From Chitinophagaceae bacterium (lineage in GTDB: Bacteria; Bacteroidota; Bacteroidia; Chitinophagales; Chitinophagaceae), in contig CANCVE010000009.1 of the NCBI GenBank assembly GCA_947381435.1, positions 1 to 64,000 of the forward strand: DNA of 64,000 nucleotides, written 5' to 3'. The position numbers were made by a program, and so were the translations under genes. Shown piece after piece: positions 34,769 through 43,442 of this stretch (its first letter is position 1; every line of letters starts with the position of its first letter). The notes beneath the pieces were generated by a model. The model was not told where the DNA came from. It ran no database searches and saw only the letters and a list, made by a program, of their open reading frames with translations.

Positions 34769-35809
34769 CTATCCTTTATTTGCCAACTGTCCGCAAGCGG
34801 CATCAATATCTTTACCACGGCTGCGGCGAAGTCTTGCATTCACGCGGTTCTTGTCCAATAAATTCATGAAGTTTTCTACCACATCCTCATCGGGCTTATA
34901 AAACTTGAAGGCATCGATGGTATTATATTCGATGATATTCACCAAATCGGCAGGCACCTGACGGTATAGTTTTATCAAATCTTCTGCATCTTTTTGAGAG
35001 TCGTTAAAGCCTTTCAACAAAATGTATTCAAATGTTATCTCATTGCCAGTCTCTTTATAAAAATAATTTAACGCTTCCACCAATGCCTCAATATTGTTAC
35101 TCTCATTGATAGGCATTATCTCATTACGCTTTTTATCTGTAGCGGCATGTAGCGAAAGGGCAAGTTTAAATCTCACTTTATTATCTCCTAGATGCTTTAT
35201 CTGTTTGGCCACACCCGCAGTAGAAACTGTGATACGTTTAGGACTCATAAACAATCCATCTTCGGCACTAATTCTTTCTATCGCAGCCAATACATTGTTG
35301 TAATTAAGCAATGGTTCTCCCATGCCCATGAATACAATATTGGTCAATTTTTGCTGATAGGCAGCCTCGCTTTGCTTGTTTATAAGCACCACCTGATCGT
35401 ATATTTCGTCGAAAGTAAGATTCCTCTTTCTTTCCATATATCCTGTAGCGCAGAACTTGCAAGTTAGGCTACAGCCAATTTGTGAGGAAACACAAGCGGT
35501 TTTTCTTTCTTCGGTAGGAATTAGAACGCCTTCTATAAAGTGATCATCATGTGTTTTGAACCTGCTTTTAATCGTTCCATCTTCGCTATGCTGAGATGTT
35601 TCTACAGTAAGTGCTGGCAACGTAAACTCTTGGGCAAGTTTTGTACGTAATGCCTTGCTAACATTACTCATATCATCAAAACTATGTGCATGCTTTTGCC
35701 ATAGCCATTCATGAACTTGTTTTACACGAAACTTTGGTTCGCCAATGGAAATAAAATAATTCTCTAATTCTTTCAGCGATAAATGCCGAATATTTTGTTG
35801 AGTAGACAT
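34769..35809 (-). CDS. rlmN: Dual-specificity 23S rRNA/tRNA adenine-C2 methyltransferase
   Basis: RlmN is a radical-SAM enzyme that methylates C2 of A2503 in 23S rRNA and A37 in some tRNAs. The CxxxCxxC cluster (Cys113, Cys117, Cys120 in GCSLTCKFCATG) binds the iron-sulfur centre, and Cys339 near the C-terminus (DAACGQLANKG) is the catalytic cysteine that carries the methylene intermediate. Length (346 aa) is normal. TACCTTCG, one mismatch from the -7 consensus, ends four bases before the ATG, so the message may be leaderless. Confidence 0.95.
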   Translation of the reverse strand: MSTQQNIRHLSLKELENYFISIGEPKFRVKQVHEWLWQKHAHSFDDMSNVSKALRTKLAQEFTLPALTVETSQHSEDGTIKSRFKTHDDHFIEGVLIPTEERKTACVSSQIGCSLTCKFCATGYMERKRNLTFDEIYDQVVLINKQSEAAYQQKLTNIVFMGMGEPLLNYNNVLAAIERISAEDGLFMSPKRITVSTAGVAKQIKHLGDNKVRFKLALSLHAATDKKRNEIMPINESNNIEALVEALNYFYKETGNEITFEYILLKGFNDSQKDAEDLIKLYRQVPADLVNIIEYNTIDAFKFYKPDEDVVENFMNLLDKNRVNARLRRSRGKDIDAACGQLANKG

Positions 35810-35970
35810 GCCGCGAAGGTAAAGGCTTTCTTACAGTGAACAGTAAACAGTTAGCAGTAATTAGTTACGTCCACTGTTCGATACTTGGAAACGTTACCGT
35901 AGAAAAATAGATATAATAGGTTAAACTAAACAGATATTCGCTTATCAATTGCCAACAAATTAACCTTTTT

Positions 35971-38271
35971 ATGCACTGCAGTACCTTTATTATTAAATCA
36001 CTTTTTGTAAGTGTTTTTGCTTTATTTTCTATTAATCAAGCCATTGCATTCTCAAATAATCCTGTTACAATGCCTAGCCATCCTAGGCTTTTAGTTACTA
36101 AAGAAGAGATACCGTTTATTAAAGCAAGAATTATTCATCCCGACTTTAGTGTGCTGAAGGAAGCCTATGAGAAGCAAAAGCACTTTAGTACCTCGGGCGT
36201 TTCTGCAAATGGAGAGCCTGATGAAGATATCAGACAGAAAATAGAAGCACTGGCTTTTAGTTATCTGATAGATAATAAAAAGAGCAAACAAGACGGGTTG
36301 GATGCCATTGATTTGATTAATAAATATTTGCCCTCTATCAGTAAAACAAAGGGATATCACCAAAACTCTAGTGCTTATGAAGCCGCTTTTACCGCAGCAT
36401 TGGTGTACGATTGGTGCTATTATTTGATGGATGCAACAACCAAAGCAACCCTAATGACGAACATGAAAAACGAAAGTTGTTTGGCTGAATATTGCATCTT
36501 TAAGAATACACCAAAGCAGTATTTATCTGGCCATTATGGAGAATATGCCCCAACGGTTTTCTTGGCGATGGGCATTGCTATTTATGACGAGGAAAAAGAA
36601 ATATTCGACTTTGCTTACAAAGAGCAATTGCAATCTTTTGTTCCTTCTCGCAATCCTTGGTATGCTTCTGGGGCGCATCATCAAGGAAGTCAATACTTGC
36701 ATGTTCGGTTTGGCAATGAAGTATTGCAAGCATTTATCTTAGATAAATTGGGACTAAATCCTTACTCTAAGGATATGGGGAATGTGGCATTTAGAGATAT
36801 GTACGATAATATTCCTCAGGCAAAAGATATGGATGGAATGCCAGAAGGCGATTGCCATAACAACATCACAATGGGCAATAATTATCTTGAGTTTATGCCT
36901 CTTGCAGCATCTCTTTCCAAAAACCCTTTCCTTCAATCGTATGCTAAACTGCACTTAAATAAGTTAGAAAATTTATGTGCGCGTGCCTTTATCTTTTATA
37001 ATCCTAATCTTCCCTCCTCTTCATTTGATAGCTTGAAATTGAGTAGATTCTTTCCTTCCCCATCAGGATTGATGATTGCTAGAACCAAGTGGGACTTGGA
37101 AAAGAAGAGCTACTCATCTAATGCGATGGTGGTGTTTATGAATATGAAAGAGTACTATGCTAAGAACCATACACATCTGGATATTGGTCATTTTGGCATT
37201 TATTACAAAGGACATTTGGCCTTGGACGCAGGTATTTACCAGGGAAAAGATGCGGATAATGAATGGGGGAAGCTAAACTATGTAAACTATTATGCACGTA
37301 CGGTTGCACATAATTCAATACTAATTCTTGATCCAAACGAACCTACTCCTTTTGAAGGATCTAATAAGAAAGCAGCATCTAGGGATGGGGGACAATTCTC
37401 TTTTAAAAACAGGGCTTGGGATAGTACGCAAGAGATGTTATCGGCGGGTAAGTCGGCAAATATTATGGCTGAAGATATTGCTGATGGTTTGGCACCAGAC
37501 TATTCTTACCTAAAAGGAGATATGACGCGGGCATACAACATTCCACCCAATGTGGCGGTTTATCCTGCCAAAGCAGATACGGTAAGGCGAAGCTTTGTAT
37601 TCCTCAATTTGAAGAATGAAAAAATACCAGGGGCATTGATTGTTATGGATAAGGTGGTATCTAAAAATGCTTCTTTCAAGAAGACATGGTTATTGCATTC
37701 GCAAAATGAACCATCTATTAAGAATGGTAAAATTTCTTTCGAGAATACCAATGAAGGAAGAAACGGCAAGTTGGTTGATGATGTTTTATTGCCTGAAATA
37801 AATAATCAATCTATAGAAAAGATTGGTGGGGAAGGAAAAGAGTATTGGGTGGATGGAAAAAACTGGGGAACAGTAACGCAGGAAGATGCGGGAAGATGGC
37901 GCACAGAACTGTCACCAAAAACTGCTTCAGCATCAGATAATTTTTTGAATGTAATACAAGTAATGGATGCCAAACCTTCGCCAACGCCATTGGTAGTAAC
38001 AAAGGCTTTTGCTACAAAAGGAAACTATGTGGCGGTAACAATTGGTAACAGGATTGTTGCCCAACAGCTTACACTTGATAGAAATGGTGGTGATATTGAG
38101 TTTTTTATTGGCGAAGCAAATAAAGAATATGAAGTTTTAATAACTGATTTAAAAGCGGGCAAGTGGACGATAGTTTCCCCTTCAGGAAAGATGAGTAAGA
38201 TGGTAGTTGAAACGGCAGGTACGGTTTATTTTAAGATTAAAGGAGGGAAATTTATATTGAAGAAGGGGTAA
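35971..38271 (+). CDS. Secreted heparinase II/III-family polysaccharide lyase
   Basis: The 766-residue protein has a signal peptide (about 1-26), a helical toroid domain (about 40-360; LAFSYLIDN, YEAAFTAALVYDWCYY, SGHYGEYAPTVFLAMG) and a C-terminal heparinase II/III beta-sandwich (KNHTHLDIGHFGIYYKGHLALDAGIY around 400-430, TVAHNSILI). Family members eliminate uronic-acid polysaccharides (heparin, heparan, alginate or related). The precise substrate cannot be set from sequence. No T9SS tail is present, so it is probably periplasmic. Candidate catalytic His/Tyr residues lie in HHQGSQYLH and YYAKNHTH. Confidence 0.82.
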   Translation: MHCSTFIIKSLFVSVFALFSINQAIAFSNNPVTMPSHPRLLVTKEEIPFIKARIIHPDFSVLKEAYEKQKHFSTSGVSANGEPDEDIRQKIEALAFSYLIDNKKSKQDGLDAIDLINKYLPSISKTKGYHQNSSAYEAAFTAALVYDWCYYLMDATTKATLMTNMKNESCLAEYCIFKNTPKQYLSGHYGEYAPTVFLAMGIAIYDEEKEIFDFAYKEQLQSFVPSRNPWYASGAHHQGSQYLHVRFGNEVLQAFILDKLGLNPYSKDMGNVAFRDMYDNIPQAKDMDGMPEGDCHNNITMGNNYLEFMPLAASLSKNPFLQSYAKLHLNKLENLCARAFIFYNPNLPSSSFDSLKLSRFFPSPSGLMIARTKWDLEKKSYSSNAMVVFMNMKEYYAKNHTHLDIGHFGIYYKGHLALDAGIYQGKDADNEWGKLNYVNYYARTVAHNSILILDPNEPTPFEGSNKKAASRDGGQFSFKNRAWDSTQEMLSAGKSANIMAEDIADGLAPDYSYLKGDMTRAYNIPPNVAVYPAKADTVRRSFVFLNLKNEKIPGALIVMDKVVSKNASFKKTWLLHSQNEPSIKNGKISFENTNEGRNGKLVDDVLLPEINNQSIEKIGGEGKEYWVDGKNWGTVTQEDAGRWRTELSPKTASASDNFLNVIQVMDAKPSPTPLVVTKAFATKGNYVAVTIGNRIVAQQLTLDRNGGDIEFFIGEANKEYEVLITDLKAGKWTIVSPSGKMSKMVVETAGTVYFKIKGGKFILKKG

Positions 38272-38396
38272 TGGTCTTCTGGTTTATAGTTGCTTTGTCA
38301 ACGTTTTATCAGTTTGTCCTTTACAATTTCAGCAATCACTTACAGAAGTAAGTAATTTAAAAGAAAAAATGGGGATGATTTGACCGAAAAGTTTAC

Positions 38397-38480
38397 GAAG
38401 GAGCAACCTTCCTTCATGAAGGAAAGACAAGAATTCACGAAAGAGCAGCCTTCCTTCACGAAGAAACAACCTTATGTCTC
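38397..38480. repeat. Tandem array, four 21-bp GAAGGAGCAACC-type units
   Basis: Blocks start at 38397, 38418, 38439 and 38460. Blocks 1 and 3 read GAAGGAGCAACCTTCCTTCA and close variants with an internal GAAGG...CCTTC dyad; blocks 2 and 4 are more diverged. A degenerate fifth block may precede (38376-38396). It lies after the heparinase-like gene. Confidence 0.75.
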
Positions 38481-38529
38481 GTTCTAAAAAAGTAATGGGA
38501 TATTTTATTTCACTTGAATTACTTTATTA

Positions 38530-38568
38530 AACTAACAAAGGCAACCCATTGGGCTGCCTTTGTTAGTT
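38530..38568. terminator. Strong bidirectional terminator
   Basis: AACTAACAAAGGCAACCC (38530-38547) pairs with GGGCTGCCTTTGTTAGTT (38551-38568), one mismatch, 3-nt loop, between convergent stops 38271 and 38588. Confidence 0.85.
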
Positions 38569-38587
38569 TATTATCAAAGAAATTTAA

Positions 38588-39151
38588 TTATGCAACAAGC
38601 AACTTACGTTCGCTTTTAGTAATGAAATTATATGAAAACAAGAACACTAGAAGGAAAACGAAAGTAGCTATTAATGAATGCAGGTAAAAAGGCAAAGCTG
38701 CTACATAACACTCAGTCAATCCATTTAAATCCTTCGTGTAAAAAGAAGCACTAAACCAGACTGTAAGATTAGAAAGAGCAAAGAAAAGAGTAGGCGCAAT
38801 GATTGCACCACCAATTACACGACTGATTTTGTTTCCTTTCATCAACCATCCTACTAGCGTTGTAACTAGCAAAAGTGCATAGTTTAGCAGTTGGTAACCA
38901 TAGAATCCTTCGTAAGGAAATAGTTTGAATCGAAATAAAACTTCAATGATTATATCGCTAATAAACAAAGAAGCCAAGGGAAGTAAGAAAGAAGCCGATT
39001 TGTCTTTGATAATCATGCCTGCTAGTAAAGCAATTGCCATAATGGGCGAAAAACCAGACCACTCTAACTTAGTAGAGAAGTATAATTTGGAGAATACAGC
39101 GGCCACAACTAGCAAAGCAGTGAACAAGATAAGCTTATAATTCAATTTCAT
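38588..39151 (-). CDS. Integral membrane protein, DUF6580-like
   Basis: A 187-residue protein with about six hydrophobic helices (for example LILFTALLVVAAVFSKLYF, LLNYALLLVTTLVGWL, LIATFVFLLVFLFSYNFI). The GFSPIMAIALLAG segment near residue 34 recalls the (N/G)F(T/S)P signature of DUF6580 membrane proteins, which look like substrate-binding S components of ECF vitamin transporters; this family link is from memory and tentative. A perfect -7 box lies upstream. No riboswitch is present to suggest a substrate. Confidence 0.72.
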   Translation of the reverse strand: MKLNYKLILFTALLVVAAVFSKLYFSTKLEWSGFSPIMAIALLAGMIIKDKSASFLLPLASLFISDIIIEVLFRFKLFPYEGFYGYQLLNYALLLVTTLVGWLMKGNKISRVIGGAIIAPTLFFALSNLTVWFSASFYTKDLNGLTECYVAALPFYLHSLIATFVFLLVFLFSYNFITKSERKLLVA

Positions 39152-39167
39152 CGTTTGTTATTTGAGG

Positions 39168-39175
39168 CAAAAATA
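39168..39175 (-). promoter_or_regulatory. -7 promoter box for the DUF6580-like gene
   Basis: The minus strand reads TATTTTTG (TAnnTTTG), 16 bp before ATG 39151. Confidence 0.55.
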
Positions 39176-39229
39176 GGGTTAATCATCATCTTAAAGAACC
39201 CTATTTATCTACATAAAATAATATCTTCA

Positions 39230-40441
39230 TCAAGCAGGAACAAAGGCTTTGTATAAAACACACTTACCCGTAGACTCGATGGTATATTCCTCGGAGGGGA
39301 GAATGGCCACCACTTCGCCTTGTTTTATTACCAGATTATTGGTACTACTATTTAATACTGCACCGCCTTCTATCGCAATTATTATTTCGAGAGAAGTAGC
39401 AGTAGACTGGTGTTTATTGGCATTTAATGAAATCTTCTTGATACCAAAATCAGGCACTGGGCATGGGTACAACACTTCATTATTGCCAACATCATTGCCT
39501 GTCATTACATTAGGAATAACGGGTTCGAATGCGGTATGCTTCATTAGTTCGGGTACATCAACATGCTTTGGCGTTAATCCACCACGAAGTACATTATCGC
39601 TATTAGCCATCAATTCCACATTCTGCCCTTCTAGATATGCATGAGGAATACCAGCCCCCTGAAAGACAGCTTCTCCTGGATTAGCTTTCACAATATTGAA
39701 GAAATAGATAGAGAATATACCCCTGTCGATGTTCTTTATTTCCTGACCACCTTCAAATAATTTACACACCCACCAACCTGGTTCAGCTTTTGTTAATTCG
39801 CCATCACCTTTTCTTCTAATCTCCCTTTCTACCAATGGGGTCAGCATATTATCAACATCTGCTTGATCCATTTCCATTACAAATTGATACAAGCCCTTGT
39901 ATCCATTAAACTTAAAAAGTCCAATCAGCACTGTAAATTCCTTAGTGTCCTGCAAAACTTTCAGAAGTTCATTGCTAGTTTTAAAACCATGCAACAACCA
40001 AAATTCGCTAAGTGCCACCATTACTTCGGGCTTATGGTTTCTGTCTTTATAATTTCTGTTAGGTGCACTAATAGGTATTCCAGCAGCTTCTTCTGCATCA
40101 AAACCTTTAGCCGCTTCTGCCTTTGTGGGATGCACTTGAATAGAAAGCATGTCTTTTACATCCAATATTTTGAATAGATAAGGCAACTCGCCAAACCGAT
40201 TAAAAACTATATCGTTAATAGTTTTAGAGGGATTGCTTTTAATATACTCGTTTAATGATTCACTGTTTTTACCATCTGTAATGATAGAAGAAGCAGATGG
40301 GTGCGCGCCCATCCAATATTCTGCACAAGGTTTATGCTCCTTATTATCAAATCCTATCAAGTTTGGGATATAATCGAACCCGCCCCATGCATAATGTTGT
40401 ACTTTCCCTGCTAAATGAAAAGATTTTCCTGAAAGTTCCAT
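39230..40441 (-). CDS. manA: Mannose-6-phosphate isomerase, class I
   Basis: The 403-residue enzyme interconverts mannose 6-phosphate and fructose 6-phosphate. Type I PMI motifs: KPCAEYWMGAHPSASS, the zinc ligands in LSIQVHPTKAEAAKGF, KPEVMVALSEFWLLHGF and GAGIPHAYLEGQNVELMANSDN. The open frame extends upstream to 40507 but that extension would overlap the divergent yraN gene and lacks homology; ATG 40441 (MELSGKSFHLAG) is chosen. It is divergent from yraN with 29 bp between starts. Confidence 0.92.
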   Translation of the reverse strand: MELSGKSFHLAGKVQHYAWGGFDYIPNLIGFDNKEHKPCAEYWMGAHPSASSIITDGKNSESLNEYIKSNPSKTINDIVFNRFGELPYLFKILDVKDMLSIQVHPTKAEAAKGFDAEEAAGIPISAPNRNYKDRNHKPEVMVALSEFWLLHGFKTSNELLKVLQDTKEFTVLIGLFKFNGYKGLYQFVMEMDQADVDNMLTPLVEREIRRKGDGELTKAEPGWWVCKLFEGGQEIKNIDRGIFSIYFFNIVKANPGEAVFQGAGIPHAYLEGQNVELMANSDNVLRGGLTPKHVDVPELMKHTAFEPVIPNVMTGNDVGNNEVLYPCPVPDFGIKKISLNANKHQSTATSLEIIIAIEGGAVLNSSTNNLVIKQGEVVAILPSEEYTIESTGKCVLYKAFVPA

Positions 40442-40470
40442 ATTAAAATAATTAAAAACGTCGAATATAC

Positions 40471-40821
40471 ATGAAGAATAAACACACTGGTGACAAAGGA
40501 GAAACAATTGCTGCGAACTTTTTGCAAAAAAGGGGTTTTAACATTATAGAAAGGAATTGGCGATACAAACATTTGGAAATCGACATCATTGCTAGCCTTA
40601 ATGAGAAGCTTCATTTTGTGGAAGTAAAGACAAGAACTAACCAGAAATTTGGGATGCCTGAGGAGAGTGTGAGCCAAGCTAAGATGAATAGATTGAAGAT
40701 TGCTGCCGAAGCTTTTCTGTATTTACACCCTGAGTGGGAATTGATACAGTTTGATGTTATAGCTATAATGATTGGAAAAGACAAGGAGGATGTACTACTA
40801 ATTGACGATGTTTTCTTCTGA
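40471..40821 (+). CDS. yraN: YraN-family (UPF0102) endonuclease-like protein
   Basis: The 116-residue protein matches UPF0102: GDKGETIAANFLQKRGFNII, the nuclease-fold core LEIDIIASLNEKLHFVEVKTR (Glu-x-Asp ... Glu-x-Lys of the Holliday-junction-resolvase/restriction-like fold), and a late FDVIAI. The catalytic residues are intact. Its cellular role is uncertain, though relatives act in DNA processing. The 3' end overlaps the convergent gene at 40798 by 24 bp. Confidence 0.92.
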   Translation: MKNKHTGDKGETIAANFLQKRGFNIIERNWRYKHLEIDIIASLNEKLHFVEVKTRTNQKFGMPEESVSQAKMNRLKIAAEAFLYLHPEWELIQFDVIAIMIGKDKEDVLLIDDVFF

Positions 40822-41154
40822 TATATTCTCTGATTTTTTTGCTTCGAAGCGTTTTTTCTTTGCCATTAATTCTAAGTATTGTTGCTCATTCTGTTCCCAT
40901 TTATAATTCTGAGAAAACCAAGCCATAAATACCGCTATTCCCAACAGTGCAATAACGAAAACAGCTGTGCTCATCTTACTATTCACCTCCATGTTGGCCC
41001 TCTTATACCAACCACTTATAATAATGAGCACAATGGCTACTCCCATGCCAATGCCTTTAGAAAACCCTTGAACATACTGGCCAAAACTCTTTTTCTGTTT
41101 ATCTCTATTTGCTTCCCACCAAGTAATAAATTTGCTTTCCTGTTCTGTAAACAT
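40798..41154 (-). CDS. Small two-helix membrane protein, 118 aa
   Basis: Not recognised. It has a soluble N-terminus (MFTEQESKFITWWEANRDKQ), two hydrophobic segments (about 33-48 and 63-80) and a charged, Lys/Glu-rich C-terminus. A perfect -7 box (41159-41166) ends four bases before the ATG, so translation may be leaderless. The tail overlaps yraN on the other strand by 24 bp. Confidence 0.72.
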   Translation of the reverse strand: MFTEQESKFITWWEANRDKQKKSFGQYVQGFSKGIGMGVAIVLIIISGWYKRANMEVNSKMSTAVFVIALLGIAVFMAWFSQNYKWEQNEQQYLELMAKKKRFEAKKSENISEENIVN

Positions 41155-41158
41155 GCCG

Positions 41159-41166
41159 CAAATTTA
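41159..41166 (-). promoter_or_regulatory. -7 promoter box abutting a start codon
   Basis: The minus strand reads TAAATTTG, then CGGC, then ATG (41154). Transcription would begin at or next to the start codon. Confidence 0.55.
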
Positions 41167-41253
41167 CTTGTAATTACTACGTCAAATAATGGAGATAATT
41201 ATTTTTATTCATTTAGATTTATTCTGATATTTTCGCAGACCTAAACTCTTTTC

Positions 41254-41967
41254 ATGGAATCTGTAAAAGGGCTACTGCAATTATTATATTGGATTGTATT
41301 ACTTGCTGGCTGTATACTGTTATTTAATGCTAACTATTTATTGGCGTCTATATTACGAGATATACTTATGCCAATTTTAGTTGTTTACCTTTTTGTTAGC
41401 TTAAAGCCAACACATTCTAGGACTTTAAAGACTTATTTTTTATGTGCACTTTTCTTCCTTTGGATTGCAGATATTCTAAATGGATTCATTAGTCTAGACT
41501 ACTATGAACCCAATGTAAAAGACCCTTACTTGTATGCTTTTTTGGGAGTTTATGGCATTGCAAATTTGTTTTACGTTCTGGCATATAACAGAATAAGAAA
41601 GATAGATTTTAAGCAAGCGGTTAAGGCTTCATTTACGCTTTTACTAGGCATTATCCTAGTTTATGTGGTATATTTTAGGTTTATAAGTGCAGGAATTATA
41701 CAAGGAAATAAACCTCCATTTATTGCTTTCACCTTTTCATTAGTAGCAGCTGCTTCGATGGCAGCAAACATAACCGACAGTAATACCAAAAAGAAACTAG
41801 CCTTTAATTATTTTATACCAGCCGCAGTGTTAGCAATTTTATCCTCAACTATTTATGTGTTTAATAAATACGGATTACGAGAAAATAGAGTAGACACAAT
41901 AGTGTTATTAACCTATGGTTATGCCCAGATACTAAACATTAATGGATTTAGAAAGACATCGAGATAG
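41254..41967 (+). CDS. YhhN/lysoplasmalogenase-like integral membrane protein
   Basis: The 237-residue protein has about eight hydrophobic helices. MPILVVYLFVSLK in the second helix, LFFLWIADILN in the third and FLGVYGIANLFYVLAYNR in the fourth follow the pattern of YhhN/TMEM86 proteins, where conserved acidic residues in helices act in lysoplasmalogen cleavage. The match is by eye, and conserved Asp is present in the third helix. A near-consensus box TATTTTCG precedes the ATG by about 20 bp. Activity unproven. Confidence 0.72.
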   Translation: MESVKGLLQLLYWIVLLAGCILLFNANYLLASILRDILMPILVVYLFVSLKPTHSRTLKTYFLCALFFLWIADILNGFISLDYYEPNVKDPYLYAFLGVYGIANLFYVLAYNRIRKIDFKQAVKASFTLLLGIILVYVVYFRFISAGIIQGNKPPFIAFTFSLVAAASMAANITDSNTKKKLAFNYFIPAAVLAILSSTIYVFNKYGLRENRVDTIVLLTYGYAQILNINGFRKTSR

Positions 41968-41989
41968 TTGTAAGGAGTTAGTTATTGCT

Positions 41990-43264
41990 TTACACAACCC
42001 AATCTAGAATTTGGTTTGCCCATTCCTTTCTAAATGGTGTTGAAACCCGTATATAGTTGTCTGTATAACCTTCCATCATCCCATTCTTATCAAATATTTC
42101 AAATAACGCCTTTCTAGTTTCACCAACATGCTGCTGAGTAAAATATTGCAGCTTCATAAAGCTAAGATTACGAAGGGTTTTGTTACGTTCATTCCTAATA
42201 TTTATGGGCACAACAGGTTTTATGTCCAAAGCTGTAGTATTTGGTCTCTCAGAATAAGTAAATACATGCAAATAAGAAACATCAAGACTGTGCAAAAAAT
42301 CGAATGTCTCCTTAAATAGTTCCTCTGTTTCTCCAGGAAAACCAACTATTACGTCTACTCCAATACAGCAATGGGGCATTACTTTCTTTATCAAAGCAAC
42401 TCTTTCTGCATAAAGTTCTCTTTTATAACGTCTGCGCATCGCACCCAAAATAGTATTGCTTCCACTTTGCAATGGAATATGAAAATGAGGCATAACCTTT
42501 TTACTCTGGGCAACAAACTCTATTATTTCATCCGTTAAAAGATTGGGTTCTATCGAAGAAATGCGGTATCTATCAATACCTTCAACCTTATCTAGTTCCT
42601 TCAATAGACTTAAAAAGTTTTCTTCATTCTTCTTGTTTCCGTCGGGCCCCTTTCCAAAATCACCAAGATTTACACCCGTAAGAACAATCTCCTTTGCATC
42701 GGTTTTGGCAATTTCTTCTACGTTCTTCAACACATTTGCAACGGTATCGCTCCTGCTTTTTCCCCTAGCCATCGGAATGGTACAGAATGAGCAGGTATAA
42801 TCGCATCCATCCTGTACTTTTAAAAAAGTACGTGTACGATCATTTGCCGAAAAGGATGCATTAAAACCCGTAACATCACCTATCTCGCAGCTACAAATTT
42901 TTGTACTATCACCCTTTGATAGCTCTGCAATATGCTTTACAATATTAAACTTTTCGGATGCCCCAAGTACTAAATCAACTCCTGGGATAGAGGCTATTTC
43001 GGTTGGTTTTAATTGTGCATAGCACCCTGTAATAACAACGAAACTTTCTGGTGCTTCTCGCTGAATCTTTCTTACCAAATACCTGCATTCTTTATCTGCA
43101 TTATCGGTTACAGAACAAGTATTGATTACATAAACATCTGCCTTTTCATCGAAGTGCTTTTTTTCGAAACCTTCTGCCTCTAGCAATCTAGATAAGGTAG
43201 AAGTTTCCGAGAAATTTAGCTTGCACCCAAGCGTATGAAAAGCCACTGAACGTTGTTTCTGCAT
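41990..43264 (-). CDS. mtaB: tRNA t6A37 methylthiotransferase
   Basis: MtaB converts t6A to ms2t6A at tRNA position 37. The 424-residue protein has the MTTase N-domain with Cys14, Cys50 and Cys81 for the second iron-sulfur cluster, the radical-SAM motif Cys154-x3-Cys158-x2-Cys161 (GCDYTCSFC), and a C-terminal TRAM-like region. FHTLGCKLNFSET at the start points to MtaB instead of MiaB or RimO. A perfect -7 box ends four bases before the ATG. Confidence 0.93.
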   Translation of the reverse strand: MQKQRSVAFHTLGCKLNFSETSTLSRLLEAEGFEKKHFDEKADVYVINTCSVTDNADKECRYLVRKIQREAPESFVVITGCYAQLKPTEIASIPGVDLVLGASEKFNIVKHIAELSKGDSTKICSCEIGDVTGFNASFSANDRTRTFLKVQDGCDYTCSFCTIPMARGKSRSDTVANVLKNVEEIAKTDAKEIVLTGVNLGDFGKGPDGNKKNEENFLSLLKELDKVEGIDRYRISSIEPNLLTDEIIEFVAQSKKVMPHFHIPLQSGSNTILGAMRRRYKRELYAERVALIKKVMPHCCIGVDVIVGFPGETEELFKETFDFLHSLDVSYLHVFTYSERPNTTALDIKPVVPINIRNERNKTLRNLSFMKLQYFTQQHVGETRKALFEIFDKNGMMEGYTDNYIRVSTPFRKEWANQILDWVV

Positions 43265-43268
43265 TGCG

Positions 43269-43276
43269 CAAAAGTA
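43269..43276 (-). promoter_or_regulatory. -7 promoter box abutting the mtaB start
   Basis: The minus strand reads TACTTTTG, then CGCA, then ATG (43264), suggesting a leaderless message. Confidence 0.55.
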
Positions 43277-43392
43277 ATTGTTAGAGTTGAGATGAAAGTT
43301 AAAAGTAGAAAGTTGATTGTAATGAACCGAGAATCAAGAATAGGAAGTGTAAACCCTGTTTTTTTTGCAGCCCCCCAAGTTCGTGTTCAATA

Positions 43393-43421
43393 ACCCTAGT
43401 TTCTTGCTAAGAAACTAGGGT
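43393..43421 (-). terminator. Hairpin after the PBP gene
   Basis: ACCCTAGTTTCTT (43393-43405) and AAGAAACTAGGGT (43409-43421) form a perfect 13-bp stem with GCT loop, 22 bp past the PBP stop. The T-run is weak. Confidence 0.7.
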
Positions 43422-43442
43422 CGTTGAAATAAATGTAGCTGA

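Noticed and set aside
40442-40507. N-terminal extension of manA to 40507
   Set aside because: It would overlap the divergent yraN start and encodes a Cys/Phe-rich stretch not seen in the family.
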